Part shown: positions 46,719-58,707 of the stretch, one piece after another | Layout of the letters: every line of letters begins with the position of its first letter | Position numbering within the stretch: the stretch's first letter is position 1 | Assembly (NCBI GenBank): GCA_037974665.1 | Contig: CM075769.1 | Location: 23,586,139 to 23,650,138 of the forward strand | Direction: 5' to 3' | DNA: 64,000 nt | DNA from: Ehretia macrophylla | Lineage: Eukaryota > Streptophyta > Magnoliopsida > Boraginales > Ehretiaceae | Position numbers and translations under genes: made by a program | The notes under the pieces: model-generated | What the model was told of the DNA's origin: nothing | What the model saw: only the letters and a program-made list of their open reading frames with translations | The model's database searches: none

Positions 46719-47609
46719 CAGTAAATTACATTTAATTTCACATAATAAAATAGTAATGCATATGAGTTTTGAACCGGGCCTCACGTAAATAGAAAATATT
46801 TCAACAGCTCTTTAAGGGGTATTTTTTAAAATTCAGCCACTGCCGAATGAGGTGCTCGTCTAGCACACTCATTCGGTACATTCTGCCTTTGCTGGATAAG
46901 GGTCTCATTCTACAAATTTTTCAAAATTGCCCTTTTTTTGCGAAAACTTCATCCAAAATCTAATCTTTTGAAGGTAAAATATTTTGACACCTCAAGGACA
47001 CTTCTTCAAAAGATTTTTCAATCTTTTAAATATCCTAAATCATTTTCTAAACTCTTGAGAAAAGATTAAAACCGATTTTTGTAATCCAAGAGTTTAAAAT
47101 CAATTTTTCACCCGAAATTTAATCTTTTGAGGATAAAAAAATTTGGACTTTTTAAGAGCAATACTTCAAAAGATATTTTTCTTAATAGACTTCAAAAAGC
47201 TCTTTTGAAAAGATTTAAAATCATTTGAAAGATCATCAAGAGCTTTTTCCACACAAATGCAAATCCAAGGCAAACGGTAATATTCACACTACTACCCCTT
47301 ATGTTGCCACGTCTTGGCCTTATGTCACTACACCGTCTTTAAGTCTTCAAGATATTCACTTCTACCAATCTTCAAGACTTAATTTGTGTAGCCTGTAGTG
47401 AGTTTGATCATTTTATTCTTCATTGGCCGACAAGATTTGCATCTTCTCGATCTTGCATTTCTTCTTTTGATCAATCACATCTTCTTCTTTTAAGCAAAAT
47501 CCTGTTTCTCTTTTGACCTCAATCTTTCACAAGATATTTTGGCTCATAAAAATATTAGTAAAACATAATCTGTACAAGCCAAAACACTCGAGTAAAATTT
47601 GGCTTAACA

Positions 47610-47909
47610 ATATATACATTTAATGTACAAAGCCAACAAATGTATTCTTAATTATTTAAACATATTTAATTTCGCACACTTGATAGATTCAACTATTCAA
47701 ACTTGCATTTCATTTTATCAATACCATTCTCTTCTCTATGCAAGTTATGTGATCAATCAATATTTGACTCAAAACAATATAAACATTTTATCCATATGAG
47801 TCATAAGTGTGAATTAGACATATAACCCTTTTAATTCAATTACCTTTTCTTCTTGCAATACATTTGGCTTTGAATGATGCATACATTTTAGCATAAAAGT
47901 CAATAAATA
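47610..47909. other. Spacer between nested elements
   Basis: 300 bp of AT-rich DNA between the end of the split solo LTR and the next copia LTR. Nothing identified. It may be the old insertion-site DNA or further LTR sequence. Confidence 0.4.
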
Positions 47910-49701
47910 TGTTTTTATGAAGGTTCTCTTGCACGCAAAACACATATAGCGCAGCGGAAACATAAAGAATAATGATATAAAAACTCAGAGAACCATGAAT
48001 CAGATCATCCAAAAGTACACATAAACCCGAAAACATGATAACGAAGCTAAAGACGAATCTGAAATTTGTTTACCTCTTGAAGAAGAAGTCAGATTCGATT
48101 GCTTGGATTGGAGACTACAACGCAACGGTCCTCTACGATCTCACACACACCACATCAAGGCTAGAACGAGGCGAAGTGAGCTCTTACACGAACTTCAATC
48201 AAAATGCAAATCCCAAGGAAGAGAGAGGGAGAGGCGACCAAATTTTAGAGAGAAAGAGAAGCTGATTTTTTGTTCTATTCTTCTAGGTTTTCTCTTTAAG
48301 CAGTATTTATAAGGGGCTATGACTTTTCAATATTTGTACCTTGACCCCAAATCTTATGGGGTTCTCTAAATTTAGCTTTTGACCTTTTCTAATCAATTAT
48401 AAGTTGATTAGACATCATCCCACAGTTAATTGATACCTAATTAATTATCAATTCAACTTATACAAAAACTAATTTCCCAAATTGCCCTTGACTCTAAGTC
48501 AGACATCCGACTATCAAACATTTCCTCTTAATTGCATACTCTAATGGTTTCCCTAAACCTATTCTAACCATATGCAATCCATTATGTAATCGCTTCTAGA
48601 TAGAATACGAGAAGGTCTTCGTGCTAGCGTGACTTCTCTATTCTATCTCTCATAGTTCTAACCTTTCAGCTTGTGTGCGATCCTGTAGGTTCGAGTGCCA
48701 AGCCGGTAATAACTAGGACAAGTACCAATTAACCTATCTCCACTAGAACTCCTTCTAGTTGCTACTAATCTAGGTTGGTGTCTAGCAACACTCCCCAATG
48801 ACCAGATGGCTCAAATGCTTAATCCAAGCTTTCTTGTTCAAGAACTTTTTGGCAACTAGTTAACGTACAGTTCATTCCTTCCACTAGATGCCCCGAGTTT
48901 GCCTTAGGGTATGGTTAATGTCATGTTAGTCAAACCCTAATAGGTTCACTCCTATGTTCTATTGACTTTCTCTATATGATCCAATCATACCACTATAACC
49001 ATGGATTTCTGTCAACATCTCTATGAGATGACATAAGGCACACTCTCTTTCATCCAAAGTAGTGGATCCTCGCAACGACACTTACTAGTTTCATAAGTAC
49101 TTGATTGTACCTGAATCCCTATTCAAGTAGGTCTTATCTTCTTCCCTTTTGTCTAGGGTTAAAGTACTGTGAGTTGCTTGCAAGCTACTATGGTGTCCTC
49201 GAGTCTGAGAAGTAATTCGCACAACTATCACCTGAGAACCTTCTCATTGACTTAGGCAGATAAAGCCCTCATTGAGTATTCTCAACGGATTGTGTCTGGT
49301 GTACATATCTCTATATACACCCATGCATTAGCCTTGACATCTCTTGCCACTTGGTTGATGAGATCAACCTAGATGGAGCTAACTACATGTCAGTCTTGTC
49401 GGATTCATCAATACCCAATCTTGATGAATCCTACGACCTAGGATAGGTTTTAGGTATATCTTAGGTGTCGATTCTCATCAACCATAAGCTCTTATGGTTC
49501 GACCCTATACCGACATATCTAAGAGCTTTATCAGTTATACATAATATACAGCTAGACAACATCTAAATGTATAATAGATAAAGACAAAAGGCCATATGGT
49601 ACTTTTATTTGATTAAAACTTCATAACAAAGATTGTTTCGTTACACAAATATCCCTATCATCCTACACCAAATGATTGGCTTGAAGGGCATATTCCCAAC
49701 A
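47910..49701 (-). repeat. 3' LTR of the minus-strand copia
   Basis: Inner edge is firm: TTCCCAACA at 49701 next to the polypurine tract. The outer edge at 47910 (TGTTTTTATG) is my best TG end but lacks a TSD to prove it. No gene inside; the open frames near 48035-48312 are chance. Confidence 0.65.
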
Positions 49702-50877
49702 ATCTCCCACTTGCACTCATAGCCAATCGTTTTGGTATTTAATACCTATCTTGGATCTATGGTAGTCAAACACCTTTGACCCCAAGGCTTTAGTGAATGG
49801 GTCTGCAAAATTTTCTTTATTGTCTATCTTTTCTATCCGTACCTCTCCCTTATCTATGATCTCTCGGTTTAAGTGAAAGTGACGCAAGATGTGCTTTGTT
49901 TTCCAATGAGACCTTGGTTCCTTGGCATGAGTGATCATTCCATTGTTATCACAGAACAACGTCGCTGGTGCATCACTATCAGGAACCACACTTAGTTCAA
50001 AGATGAACTTTCATAACCAAACAGCCTTCTTTATAGCATCGCATACCGCAATGTATTCTACCTCGGTCACTGAATTAGCCACAACACTTTATTTAGAACT
50101 CTTCTAACTAACTGCGGCACCATTCATGGTGAACACAAAACCTGACATCGATTTGCTATTATCTCAGTCTGATTCAAAGCTAGAGCCAGTGTAACCCTCG
50201 AGCTTTAAGTTTGATGCTCTATATATGATGAACTGCTCTCTAGTATTCCTTAAATATTTCAAGATGGTCTTTACAACCTTCTAATGCTTTTCTCCTGGAT
50301 TGACCTGATATTTGCTAGTCACTCTAAGTGCATAAGCAACATCTGGCCTCGTGCATGTCATGATATACATGATTGACCCGATCGCCGAGGCATACAGAAT
50401 CCCTTTTATGCGTTCTCGTTCATCATTTGTCTTGGGATAATTGTCCTTGTTGAGAACGATCCCAGTCCTAATTGGCAAGTAGTCTCTTTTGGAACAATCC
50501 ATGTGAAACCTTTTGAGGATGGTATCAATGTACGTGGATTGGGACAAGCCTAGCATCCTTCTTGATCTGTCTTTGTAGATATTTATACCCAGTATGTAGG
50601 ATGTCTCCCCTCAGTCCTTCATGGAGAATTTGCTTGGATCGCCAGATCTTTAGATTTTGTAGGGCTCCTATGTCATTCCCAATTAACAAGATGTCATCAA
50701 CATAGAGCACTAAAAAGATGACTTTACTCCCACTAACCTTCTTGTATACACAACGCTCTTCTTTATTTCATATAAAGCCAAACTCATTGACTTTCTTGTA
50801 AAAACAAATATTCCGACTGTGTGATACTTACTTTAATTCATAAATGGATTTTTACAACTTGCAAACCTTTAACTCTG

Positions 50878-51686
50878 TGATCGGTTTCTTGGTCAGTTAT
50901 AAATTAAGTGCAAATGGGACCAAGTTTTACCCCCCAGTGCATGGGTCGTGATAGAAAGTGGCAAGTGCGGGAATCATATCCTCAAGAAGGCTCCTAAGTG
51001 ATCTACCGTGTGCTCGTGTATAAAAGTAATCTAAGTATGCAAAACGAAAGCAAAGATGGTTAGTTTATGGTTGGATTGAAGGGGCTCTACTCTAAACTAG
51101 AATTAACTAAGGAAAGGATTAAAGACAAATATCTAAAATGCTAAGAATCTAAGTTAAGGAATCTAAATCAACTATGTTATGACCAAGAATCTAACTCAAA
51201 TGGGGTGGCCTAGGGACAGTTTTGGATGTAAGACATGCTAGCTAAATATGATTTTTTTTTTGTTTAACTAGTTGAAAGGTTAATCAAGTCGAGGCTCAAT
51301 TGATCATCTCTACCTATTTAATTAATTAACGAACCTAGGATTAGAATCTAAGGTGCAACTCTGTCCATCTAGTCATTCTATTGGCCGAGGTGCGGGTTTG
51401 TCCAAATAATCCTAACTTAAGCCCATTAATTAAACTATCTAGGTGAGCATCTAAAAGTCTCGTGCTAATTGCTAACTCGCTACAAGCAATTTTTAAAGTC
51501 AACAATTAAGCTCGAATAGAAACAATGAAGCACAATTTTCAGGTTTAAAATTGTATAGCAACGACCCATTAGCTACAAGCGTATTTAAAGTGAATTGTTA
51601 ATACACAAACAATTTAAGCACAATTTCAAATGGGTCAATCTAAACAATGAAGCTCATTTATATATGATCTAAATATATATATATAT

Positions 51687-51736
<50 letters not shown>

Positions 51737-52907
51737 CTCACAACTATTAGTTATAAGCATATTCAAAAGAGTGAAAAACATATATAACATTCAAGGCTTG
51801 ATTCATATGTAAATAAAGCAAAACTCAAATAACTTTAACAACCCATATGAAATAATCCTCAAGTATCAACTAATCAAAAACCCATAATCTAACTAGCAAT
51901 ATCTCAACATTACAAAACTATCCTTAGCTTAAATCTACTCAAACATATTGAAATCTAAAACAAAAGAAATGAAAAAGACAAAAGAGAACTTCCCCATTTC
52001 AAATTTCTTGACTAAGCTTGAAATCCAAATAGTTGATATAGAAATCCACTCCTAAAAATAGACTTAGATCCTTGCTTGAGCCTAAAAAATGGTGGGTAAA
52101 GAGTGTTGTATATGTAGATGGGTGTGTAAAAGTGTGTGGGTGTAAATTGGTGTGTGAATGTATGTGAGAGAGTGTAGTCTAAAGTGGATAAGAATGTGTA
52201 TAAGAATGTAGCCTAATGAATATATTGTGTGCGTGAGTAAGTGGATAAGTATGATAATAAGAGTTTGAAAAATAAAACTGGGAGTGTTGTGGGGTTGATT
52301 CGCTGTCAAGCTTGTGTCGTGTGTACTGCTGGTTAAAATTAAAATGGTATGTGGCTTTGGTTCTGCCGTGTGTGCTGCATGGTGTGTTGATTCAATCAAA
52401 GTGGTACAATTCATTTTGTTGAAAGGTTAGAGTGGTGTGGTCCATTTGTGCGAGTGGGGGTCAATTGCCAAGAAAATTGTCAAGTCAATGCCATGGGCAA
52501 GTCCAATGTGAGGCCGTGAACTAATTTGTTGCTGATTCTTTTGGTTTGTAAAATGAAACAAGCAAATCAATCATGGTCCAATTATTGAGCCATTATTAAG
52601 ATTATGAATGGCCCAATGATTGGTCTGTAATGATCATTTTTTCTTATTTCTTTTTCTTTTGAGTTTCTCTTCTTCATTTTTTTCTTTACTTTGCTTAATT
52701 TGAGCTCCATTCTTCACCACAAACATCAAACTTTTACCAACGAGCATTACCTAGATTGTAAAATTTACATTTATTAACTATTTGAAGCATTAAAACTAAT
52801 AAAGTCAATTATTAACAAATGCTACAAATAGTTAATAAATGCAATCAAGTAAGTACAAAACACCCTACAAAATGTATTCAATTAAGCCTAAAAGCATGAA
52901 CACATCA
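50878..52907. mobile_element. Solo-LTR-like insertion in copia reverse transcriptase
   Basis: 2030 bp with ends TGATCGG and ACATCA and an exact 5-bp TSD, CTCTG at 50873-50877 and 52908-52912. Removing the insert and one TSD copy restores a continuous reverse transcriptase frame. No gag, pol, primer site or polypurine tract visible, so a solo LTR is the simplest reading. Contains a (TA)n tract at 51672-51735. Family not recognised. Confidence 0.8.
51672..51735. repeat. (TA)n microsatellite
   Basis: About 64 bp of TA repeats with one AGA interruption, inside the solo-LTR-like insert. Confidence 0.9.
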
Positions 52908-55035
52908 CTCTGCATTCCCTGACATGAAGCCTTCGGGTTGTACCATGTACACCTCTTTCTCAAGCTCCCCATTGAAGAAAGCAATTTGCACATCTATCTA
53001 CCAAATCTCATAGTCATGATAAGCAACTATTGCAAGCATAATCTGAATAGACTTGAGCATAGCCACTGGTGAAAATGTTTCATCTAAGTATATGCCTTGC
53101 CTTTGGCGAAAGCCCATTCAGATACGCCTTGTATGTTTTAACCTTGTCGTCTGCTCCAGTCTTTCTTTTGAACACCCATTTACACCCAATTGGTTTTACC
53201 CCTTCAGGTTGATCAACCAATGTCCATACATTGGTGACTTTCATGGACTTCATTTCAAATTTCATGGCTTCTAGCCATTTCTCACAGTCGGGGCGTTGCA
53301 TAGCCTCTGAGAATGTGGTTGGGTCCTCATCACAATGACTAACCTCTACAACCTTGCCTTCCTGGATCAAGAACCCATAGTACCTATCTGGCTCGCGAGT
53401 GATTCTACCAGATCTTTTCAATAGTCGTATAACATGGTCAGTGCTGGTCATAGGTTCCCTGACCTGACTGACTTGCAAGTTATCTTCGATCTTGTCAAGA
53501 TCAGTCTTTCCCCCACTATGCCCTTTGAGAAGAAACTCTTTTTCCAAGAATTGGGCATTTCTCACCACAAACACTTTCTGGTCAGAATGATGGAAAAAAT
53601 AATATCCCCTAGTCTTCTTGGGATATCCCACAAATTTGCACTTGTCAAATCTTACATCCAACTTTTTAGCTTCTTGTTTCTTAACATAGGCATAGCACCC
53701 CCAAATCCTGAGATATTCATGACTTGGTTTGTGACCCTTCCATATCTTATATGGTATTCTTGAAACTGATTTGGAAGGAACTCTATTTAAAATGCAGACA
53801 GCAGTATCCAGAGCATAACCCCAGAATGAAAGAGGCAAATTGGTGAAACCCATCATGGACCTGACCATGTCTAACAGAGTCATGTTCTTTCTCTTGGACA
53901 TACCATTATGGTGTTGCTGGAGTGGTCCATTGAGAAAGAATTCCATTATCTTTAAAGGAGTTAAGAAACTCATCGGTCAAGTATTCACCACCTCGATCTG
54001 ATCAAAGTGTCTTAATACTCTTGCCTGTTTGTTTCTCTACTTGATTCCTGAAGCTCTTGAATACTTCGAAGGCTTCCGACTTGTACTTCAACAGGAACAC
54101 GTATGTATACCTTGATAAGTTTGTAAAGGTGATAAAATAGGTGAAACCTCCTCTAGCCTATACTTGAAGTGGTTCACATATGTCCGTATGTACCAACTCT
54201 AATAGTTTTGTAGCTCGTGCGCCTTTTCCTGAGAAAGGTGCCTTGGTCATTTTACCCTTGAGACATGACTTACTGGTTGGATAGAACTCAGGACTGTAGT
54301 CCTCAAGGAATCCCTCATTGGTCAACCGTTCGAGGCGTTTCTTGTTGATATGATTGAGCCTACAGTGTCAGAGATAGGATTTATTCACTGTAGTATCTCT
54401 TGGTCTCTTCTGATCAATCAATAATACAATTTCTATTTGTAGGAGAATATAAACACCATTTGTAAGTTCACCACGCATAAAGATATGATCATTAAGAAAG
54501 ATAGAACAACTATTGTCCGTAATCTTAAAAACAAATCCATTTTGCGCCAGCCTTGATACCAAAATTATATTTTTAGCAAGGCTGGGAACATAATAAAAAT
54601 GTTTTAAAAACAACGTTCTATCAAATGGTAAACTAAGAGAAACAAAACCAATAGCTAATGAAGAAACTCTTGCCCTAATATCTACGTGCAAGTTCCTCTC
54701 AGTATCTCCAAACCATCTACTGACGTCCAGACCCTGCAGAGAATTACAAATATGCTGAGGACTTCTGGTATCCAATACCCAAGTAGATGTATCACAAATA
54801 GTCATGTTCGGGTTTATCATAAATATACCTGAACCTGAAGCATCACCATGCTTCTGTTGTGCTAAGGTGGCAAGGTATTCTCTGCAATTCCTTTTCCAAT
54901 GCCGCTCTTTCTTACAATGGAAGCAGACTGCCTTGTCCTGGGCCTTTTGAGCTTGAATCTTTTTCTTTATACCACCACCCTCCTGCTTGAGTTGGTTCTA
55001 CTTTTTATTGGTTTTTCCAATTTTACCCTTGTTTT

Positions 55036-56511
55036 TGTTAGGAATAATGCCCAAAAGCCAATAAATTGTATTTTAGAATTATGGATAATGTGTTATTTAA
55101 ATTATTAATTCATTTAATATGGCCAGTTTATTTATTTATTATAAATATTTTGATTAAATAAATAAAGTCCTTAGAATACTATTTATAGATTCTATCATTA
55201 GGAGTAAGGATATGAGTGACGGAATCTATAATCGTGAATATATTCTAAAAGTTATCCCCGATCATAGGATAAACTAATTGAGCGTTAGTTTATCCGGATA
55301 GATCGGATTATAGTCTACTAACCAAATTATATGAGATATCAGTTTGAGCGATTTGTCTCATATCGTTATAGTAGATGTATAAGTACTTATTGTGAATAGG
55401 TAACTGAATTTGACCACCGATACAACGAATTACATGGTATGACAATCATTTGTTGTATTATGTAATTATGCAATTAATCCTTAGACTTGAGACACTACGA
55501 TTATTTCATTATTAGGAATATCATAATTTGTTGGTACAAAAAAGCTAGTCCTAATCATGGATTAGACAATGTATTCAATGGTTGTGATTTATTCCGTCAT
55601 AGAGAAATGTATGTGTAGATACGAAAATTGTCAATTGGGTGTCCTATGCAATCTGATTAATTGAGTGACTTGAAATCCTTGGCCAAGGTGAAATAGTGAA
55701 AGTTGTTTCGCAAATTATTCATTAGTCACTAATTAATTAGGTTTTGGCATATGGTCGAGTAAGAGAGTTTGACGACCCAATCCATGACTCTGGCTTGATC
55801 AGGATAGTTGAGACAGTAGGATTTGATTGTATATAAATTACTATTTGGGGTCACATGCTTGCACTTCATCTTTAATTGGATAATCATGATACACTGCTAG
55901 GTGTCACTCACGATTTGCGAATTAATTAGAAAAAGTTCTAATTTAATTAATTGGTTGAATTAATTATTCGCTACCGATTAATTATGAACTCGAGAGGTCA
56001 CACACAAATGGAATTTTTAGATTAATTGGATTAGAGAAAAAGATTAAATTAAAATTAGGATCTTTCTAAATATTAATTTAGTTGGACTCGTAATAATTAG
56101 ATGGTGATCTGATTAATATGGAGCCCAAGACTGGTAAATTTAAGACTAGCCCACTTATGACTTAAGTCATATATGTTTCCTATATATAGAACTATTCTGA
56201 CAGAGAAACAGCTAGCACAATTTTCATAGTCAGAATAAAATATAGGATTTCTATAGAAACCTAGTGGGGGTAGAAATCCAATTAGCAAGTGCAGATTCTA
56301 TGTGGATCAACCTTGGAGGCTTCACACGTGGGGAGCTTGATTCAGATTCTATATGGAACTACTCTTCAAGAGGTAATCCTAGAACTATTGCAGATTTAGT
56401 TTAATTAGATTAAATTATTATCTGATTTAACTCTGCATAATAAAACATGAACGGATACATGATTTATTTCCGTTGCGCAATTATTTTAATTGTCATGTAT
56501 ATTTTCCAACA
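55036..56511 (+). repeat. 5' LTR of the plus-strand copia
   Basis: 1476 bp, TGTTAGGAATAATGCCC to TATTTTCCAACA. AT-rich, no coding sequence. The right edge is supported by the adjoining primer site. Confidence 0.75.
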
Positions 56512-56799
56512 GTGATATCACAGCCACCATTCATGTTTGTTATGCGATTTAACGTTTATGACACAATTTTCTATATCTCTTATATTGAAATTAAAGTTGT
56601 TTAATTTTGTGATTGAAAAATAGACCAAAAATCTTCCTTCCCAATTTATATGGAAAAGGTGTTTTTTGATAATTAAAATTTTTATGAAAAGTGTGTTTCT
56701 GAAAATTTTAACTATTATGTTTTTATATATATTGTATATATTTTTCAGAATATTTTTTAAAAGCGTTTTTAAAAAAAAAAAATTAAAAAACCCCACATA

Positions 56800-57120
56800 C
56801 CCAGGCAGTAGCGCTGCCGCTGCCGGTAGCGGCACCGAGGGCGCTGCTGCCGCTGCTGGTAGCAACACCGAGGGCGCTGCTGCCTACCCCAGCAGCGCCA
56901 TCGGGCACTGCTAGGAACAGCAATGTTGAGGCAGCAGCGCACGCCGCACGCTGCTGCCTCGGCAGCGGCCACGCTACCTAGCAGCGCTGCTAATGCACAA
57001 GGAGGCAGCATCGCTGCCTTGGAAGCAGCGCCGCTGCCATGGCTGCCACCATGGCTGCAAGGTGCATCCATGGTGGAAAAGGCAAGGGGGGGGGGGGGGG
57101 GAAGGAGGGGGGGCACAAGG
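56800..57120. other. GC-rich GCAGC block in the copia leader
   Basis: About 300 bp of very high GC in otherwise AT-rich DNA, made of GCTGCTGCC/GGCAGCAGC words. Includes an approximately 36-bp tandem with GGTAGCGGCACCGAGGGCGC and GGTAGCAACACCGAGGGCGC (from about 56820), ending in a G run of 18 (57085-57102). Open on both strands with Ala/Gly- or Cys/Arg-rich readings, which is expected of such repeats. Not part of any retroelement domain. Confidence 0.75.
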
Positions 57121-57159
57121 AAGAAGAAAAAAAATTTATTGGGTTAGGGTTTCCTGACC

Positions 57160-57192
57160 CAGATCTGGATCCGTTTTGGATCCGGATCCAGT
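57160..57192. repeat. GGATCC-rich palindromic cluster
   Basis: CCAGATCTGGATCC followed by GTTTTGGATCCGGATCC: overlapping inverted words able to form a short hairpin, just downstream of the GC block. Confidence 0.6.
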
Positions 57193-57199
57193 CTGAAAC

Positions 57200-58315
57200 C
57201 CATGACCCAAGTGTCAGGGGTTGATGGGTTTTGGACCTTGTTTTTGTTTTTATTTTATTTCTTTTCTAATTGGGCTATTAGAGTTTTTTTTTTTTTGGAC
57301 TTTGATGAGTTGTTTTAAAATAGTGGTTTTTAACTGTTTGGGCTGACTATGTTTTAATAAAAAGGTTGGTTTTTATTAATTTAGCCCAAAACTTTATTTT
57401 GATAAAACTCTATCTTATGTTGAAGCCTAAAAGGATATTAAGAGATTTAATTAATAAATTGTTTATTAATTATATTAAATAAATAAAAGGTGTTTTATTT
57501 ATTTTTTGGAAATATGAGATATTTTTGCTTATTTAATACATCGTTTATTAACTTTAGACAGCTAGATATAATGAGATTATATCAAGGAAATTAATTATGC
57601 CATATTCGTGGATTACCTATTATATTTATGATTGAGTGCTTGGATGATCATGAACTAGAATGGATGAATGAATGAATGTATGTTTATTTATTTATTTATT
57701 CATTTGGGTTTTATGTAAATTATTTAAATGGGGCTTGCATGGCTCTTACCCATTTTGATAATGTAAAACCCCTATTCCTATTTATGTATCCCACTAGATT
57801 AGGAATCTATTTACATAAATATAACAAGAAGATCAAGCAGGACACATTAAGGAGTTGGTGGACCTGGTTTGCAGAAGGAGTTTTGTGAAATCCAACAAGG
57901 AGTAGCCCAACTATTGGGCCCTAATTTTATTTTAGGGAATTCAACCTAGTGGCTCAGGTTGACAGTGCTCCTAGTCCATGATCATCCTATTTATTTACAT
58001 GCATTTATTTATTATGCGATATATATTAAATGTGTGGATGTTTCTAGTTTAGTTTATATGATAAATTGAAACCAGAAGCATGTGAAAAGTGAGACCTTAA
58101 TTAAAGACCGAAAAATCTTCCCACTCCAAATATTAAGTTAATAATGATGTTGTCTAAGAGTAGATTATATCATTGCCTTCTATTATCATAGATTAGTTTA
58201 TATGTTAGGCAAGTGAGTAGCTGGCTGTGGACACATAGGGGCTATTTATTTGTATTAACATGTAAACTAAGTCTATAAAACATGAGATGTAGGAGAATTT
58301 AGATTCTTACTGGCT
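57200..58315. other. Copia leader, AT-rich part
   Basis: Untranslated leader sequence between the GC block and the repeats ahead of gag. A (TTTA)n-like run at 57680-57705. No open frame of note. Confidence 0.5.
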
Positions 58316-58529
58316 ACCAAAAATCTATCATGTGAGGTGTCGGTATTGCATTGATCTAAATTCCCTAGGATAATGGGTTTGACTTAAACAATTCTTAGAA
58401 GACCAAAAATCTATAATGTGAGGTCAAGGGAATTGTAGGCAAGAAAATTGGGATTTGTATGTGATGCATTGAATAAGGTGTTATTCAACTATTAGTTTTT
58501 GATTCACCAAAAATCTATAATGTGAGGTG
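58316..58529 (+). repeat. Three direct repeats ahead of gag
   Basis: ACCAAAAATCTATAATGTGA (with small variation) plus GGT at 58316, 58402 and 58506, spaced 86 and 104 bp, ending about 180 bp before the gag ATG. Confidence 0.8.
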
Positions 58530-58707
58530 AAACAAAAATTAATGGGCCCCACAATCCACTAAGAAAATCATTTATTTGATTTTTCGTTTTCTACTAGGGA
58601 AGTATGGGATCCGAAAAATTTAGTGGGGGTACTATTTGATTTAAAGACCCAAGTCAAGTAGTTAATAATACGTTATCTAATTTCAATTAATTATTTTCTG
58701 CAGTTAC

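Larger units (their letters stand above)
22235..46785 (-). mobile_element. Gypsy LTR retrotransposon (Tekay-like chromovirus), nested and deleted
   Basis: Boundaries are set by TSD TAAAT at 22230-22234 and 46786-46790. LTRs of about 3.0 kb. Primer site TGGTATCAGAGC on the minus strand at 39082-39071, seven bases from the 5' (right) LTR. Polypurine tract AAAGGGGGAAGGA (minus, 25256-25244) next to the 3' (left) LTR. Remaining coding parts: gag and protease at 37083-38900 and the integrase tail with chromodomain-like end at 25284-26053. Reverse transcriptase, RNase H and the integrase core are missing. It hosts a SIRE-like copia and a hAT transposon. Long LTRs and the tail motif VKVLWNNHGIEEATWE suggest Tekay/Del. 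Confidence 0.9.
39090..46785 (-). repeat. 5' LTR of the gypsy element, split by a hAT transposon
   Basis: Two parts, 39090-41477 and 46193-46785 (46185-46192 is the hAT TSD copy), add up to about 2.98 kb, against 3.01 kb for the other LTR. Begins TGTTATGCCCTGAACCC, ends GGGCCTCACG, where CA has become CG. Holds its own shortened triple repeat (40076-40270). Confidence 0.9.
21464..47609. mobile_element. Split solo LTR of a SIRE-like copia (halves 21464-22234 and 46791-47609)
   Basis: Left half begins TGTTGGCCCAAATTAGCCTA and matches, block by block, the start of the SIRE-like LTR at 35871 (AGAGGGGGTGAATTAGG, then a GTGGTTC...CCAC block). The right half ends TTGGCTTAACA. Together they make about 1590 bp with TG...CA ends and no coding sequence, so most likely a solo LTR. 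Flanking pentamers ATACG and ATATA match at three of five sites. The gypsy element below is inserted in it. Confidence 0.55.
49717..55030 (-). pseudogene. Broken pol of the minus-strand copia
   Basis: Minus strand, 5' to 3': CCHC knuckle CFHCKKERHWKRNC (about 54940-54890); protease region TSTWVLDTRSPQHICNS, where the usual DSGA is DTRS; integrase tail and linker (53973 on) KIWKGHKPSHEYLRIWGCYA; reverse transcriptase start NVWTLVDQPEGVKPIGCKWV; then, past the solo-LTR insert, LYVDDILLIGND; RNase H DNNGMITHAKEPRSHWKTKH and ADPFTKAL. Numerous stops and shifts. The integrase core around 54000-54300 is poorly preserved. Confidence 0.85.
47910..55035 (-). mobile_element. Copia LTR retrotransposon, minus strand, 5'-truncated
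   Basis: 3' LTR at 47910-49701, polypurine tract AAGTGGGAGAT at its edge (minus, 49711-49702), then RNase H, reverse transcriptase, integrase, protease and zinc knuckle in reversed order along the plus strand, up to 55035 where another copia begins. Gag and the 5' LTR are not on this side. A 2.0 kb insert splits reverse transcriptase. The LTR start TGTTGGGAATATGCCC is similar to that of the facing element (TGTTAGGAATAATGCCC), so the two are related families. Confidence 0.87.

Noticed and set aside
52082..52414. 110-codon Thr/His-rich minus-strand ORF
   Set aside because: Low-complexity TG-rich DNA inside the solo-LTR-like insert; no domain and no conserved neighbours.
56666..57116. Ala/Gly-rich and Cys/Arg-rich ORFs in the GC block
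   Set aside because: GCAGC repeats are open in several frames on both strands; no conserved start or domain.
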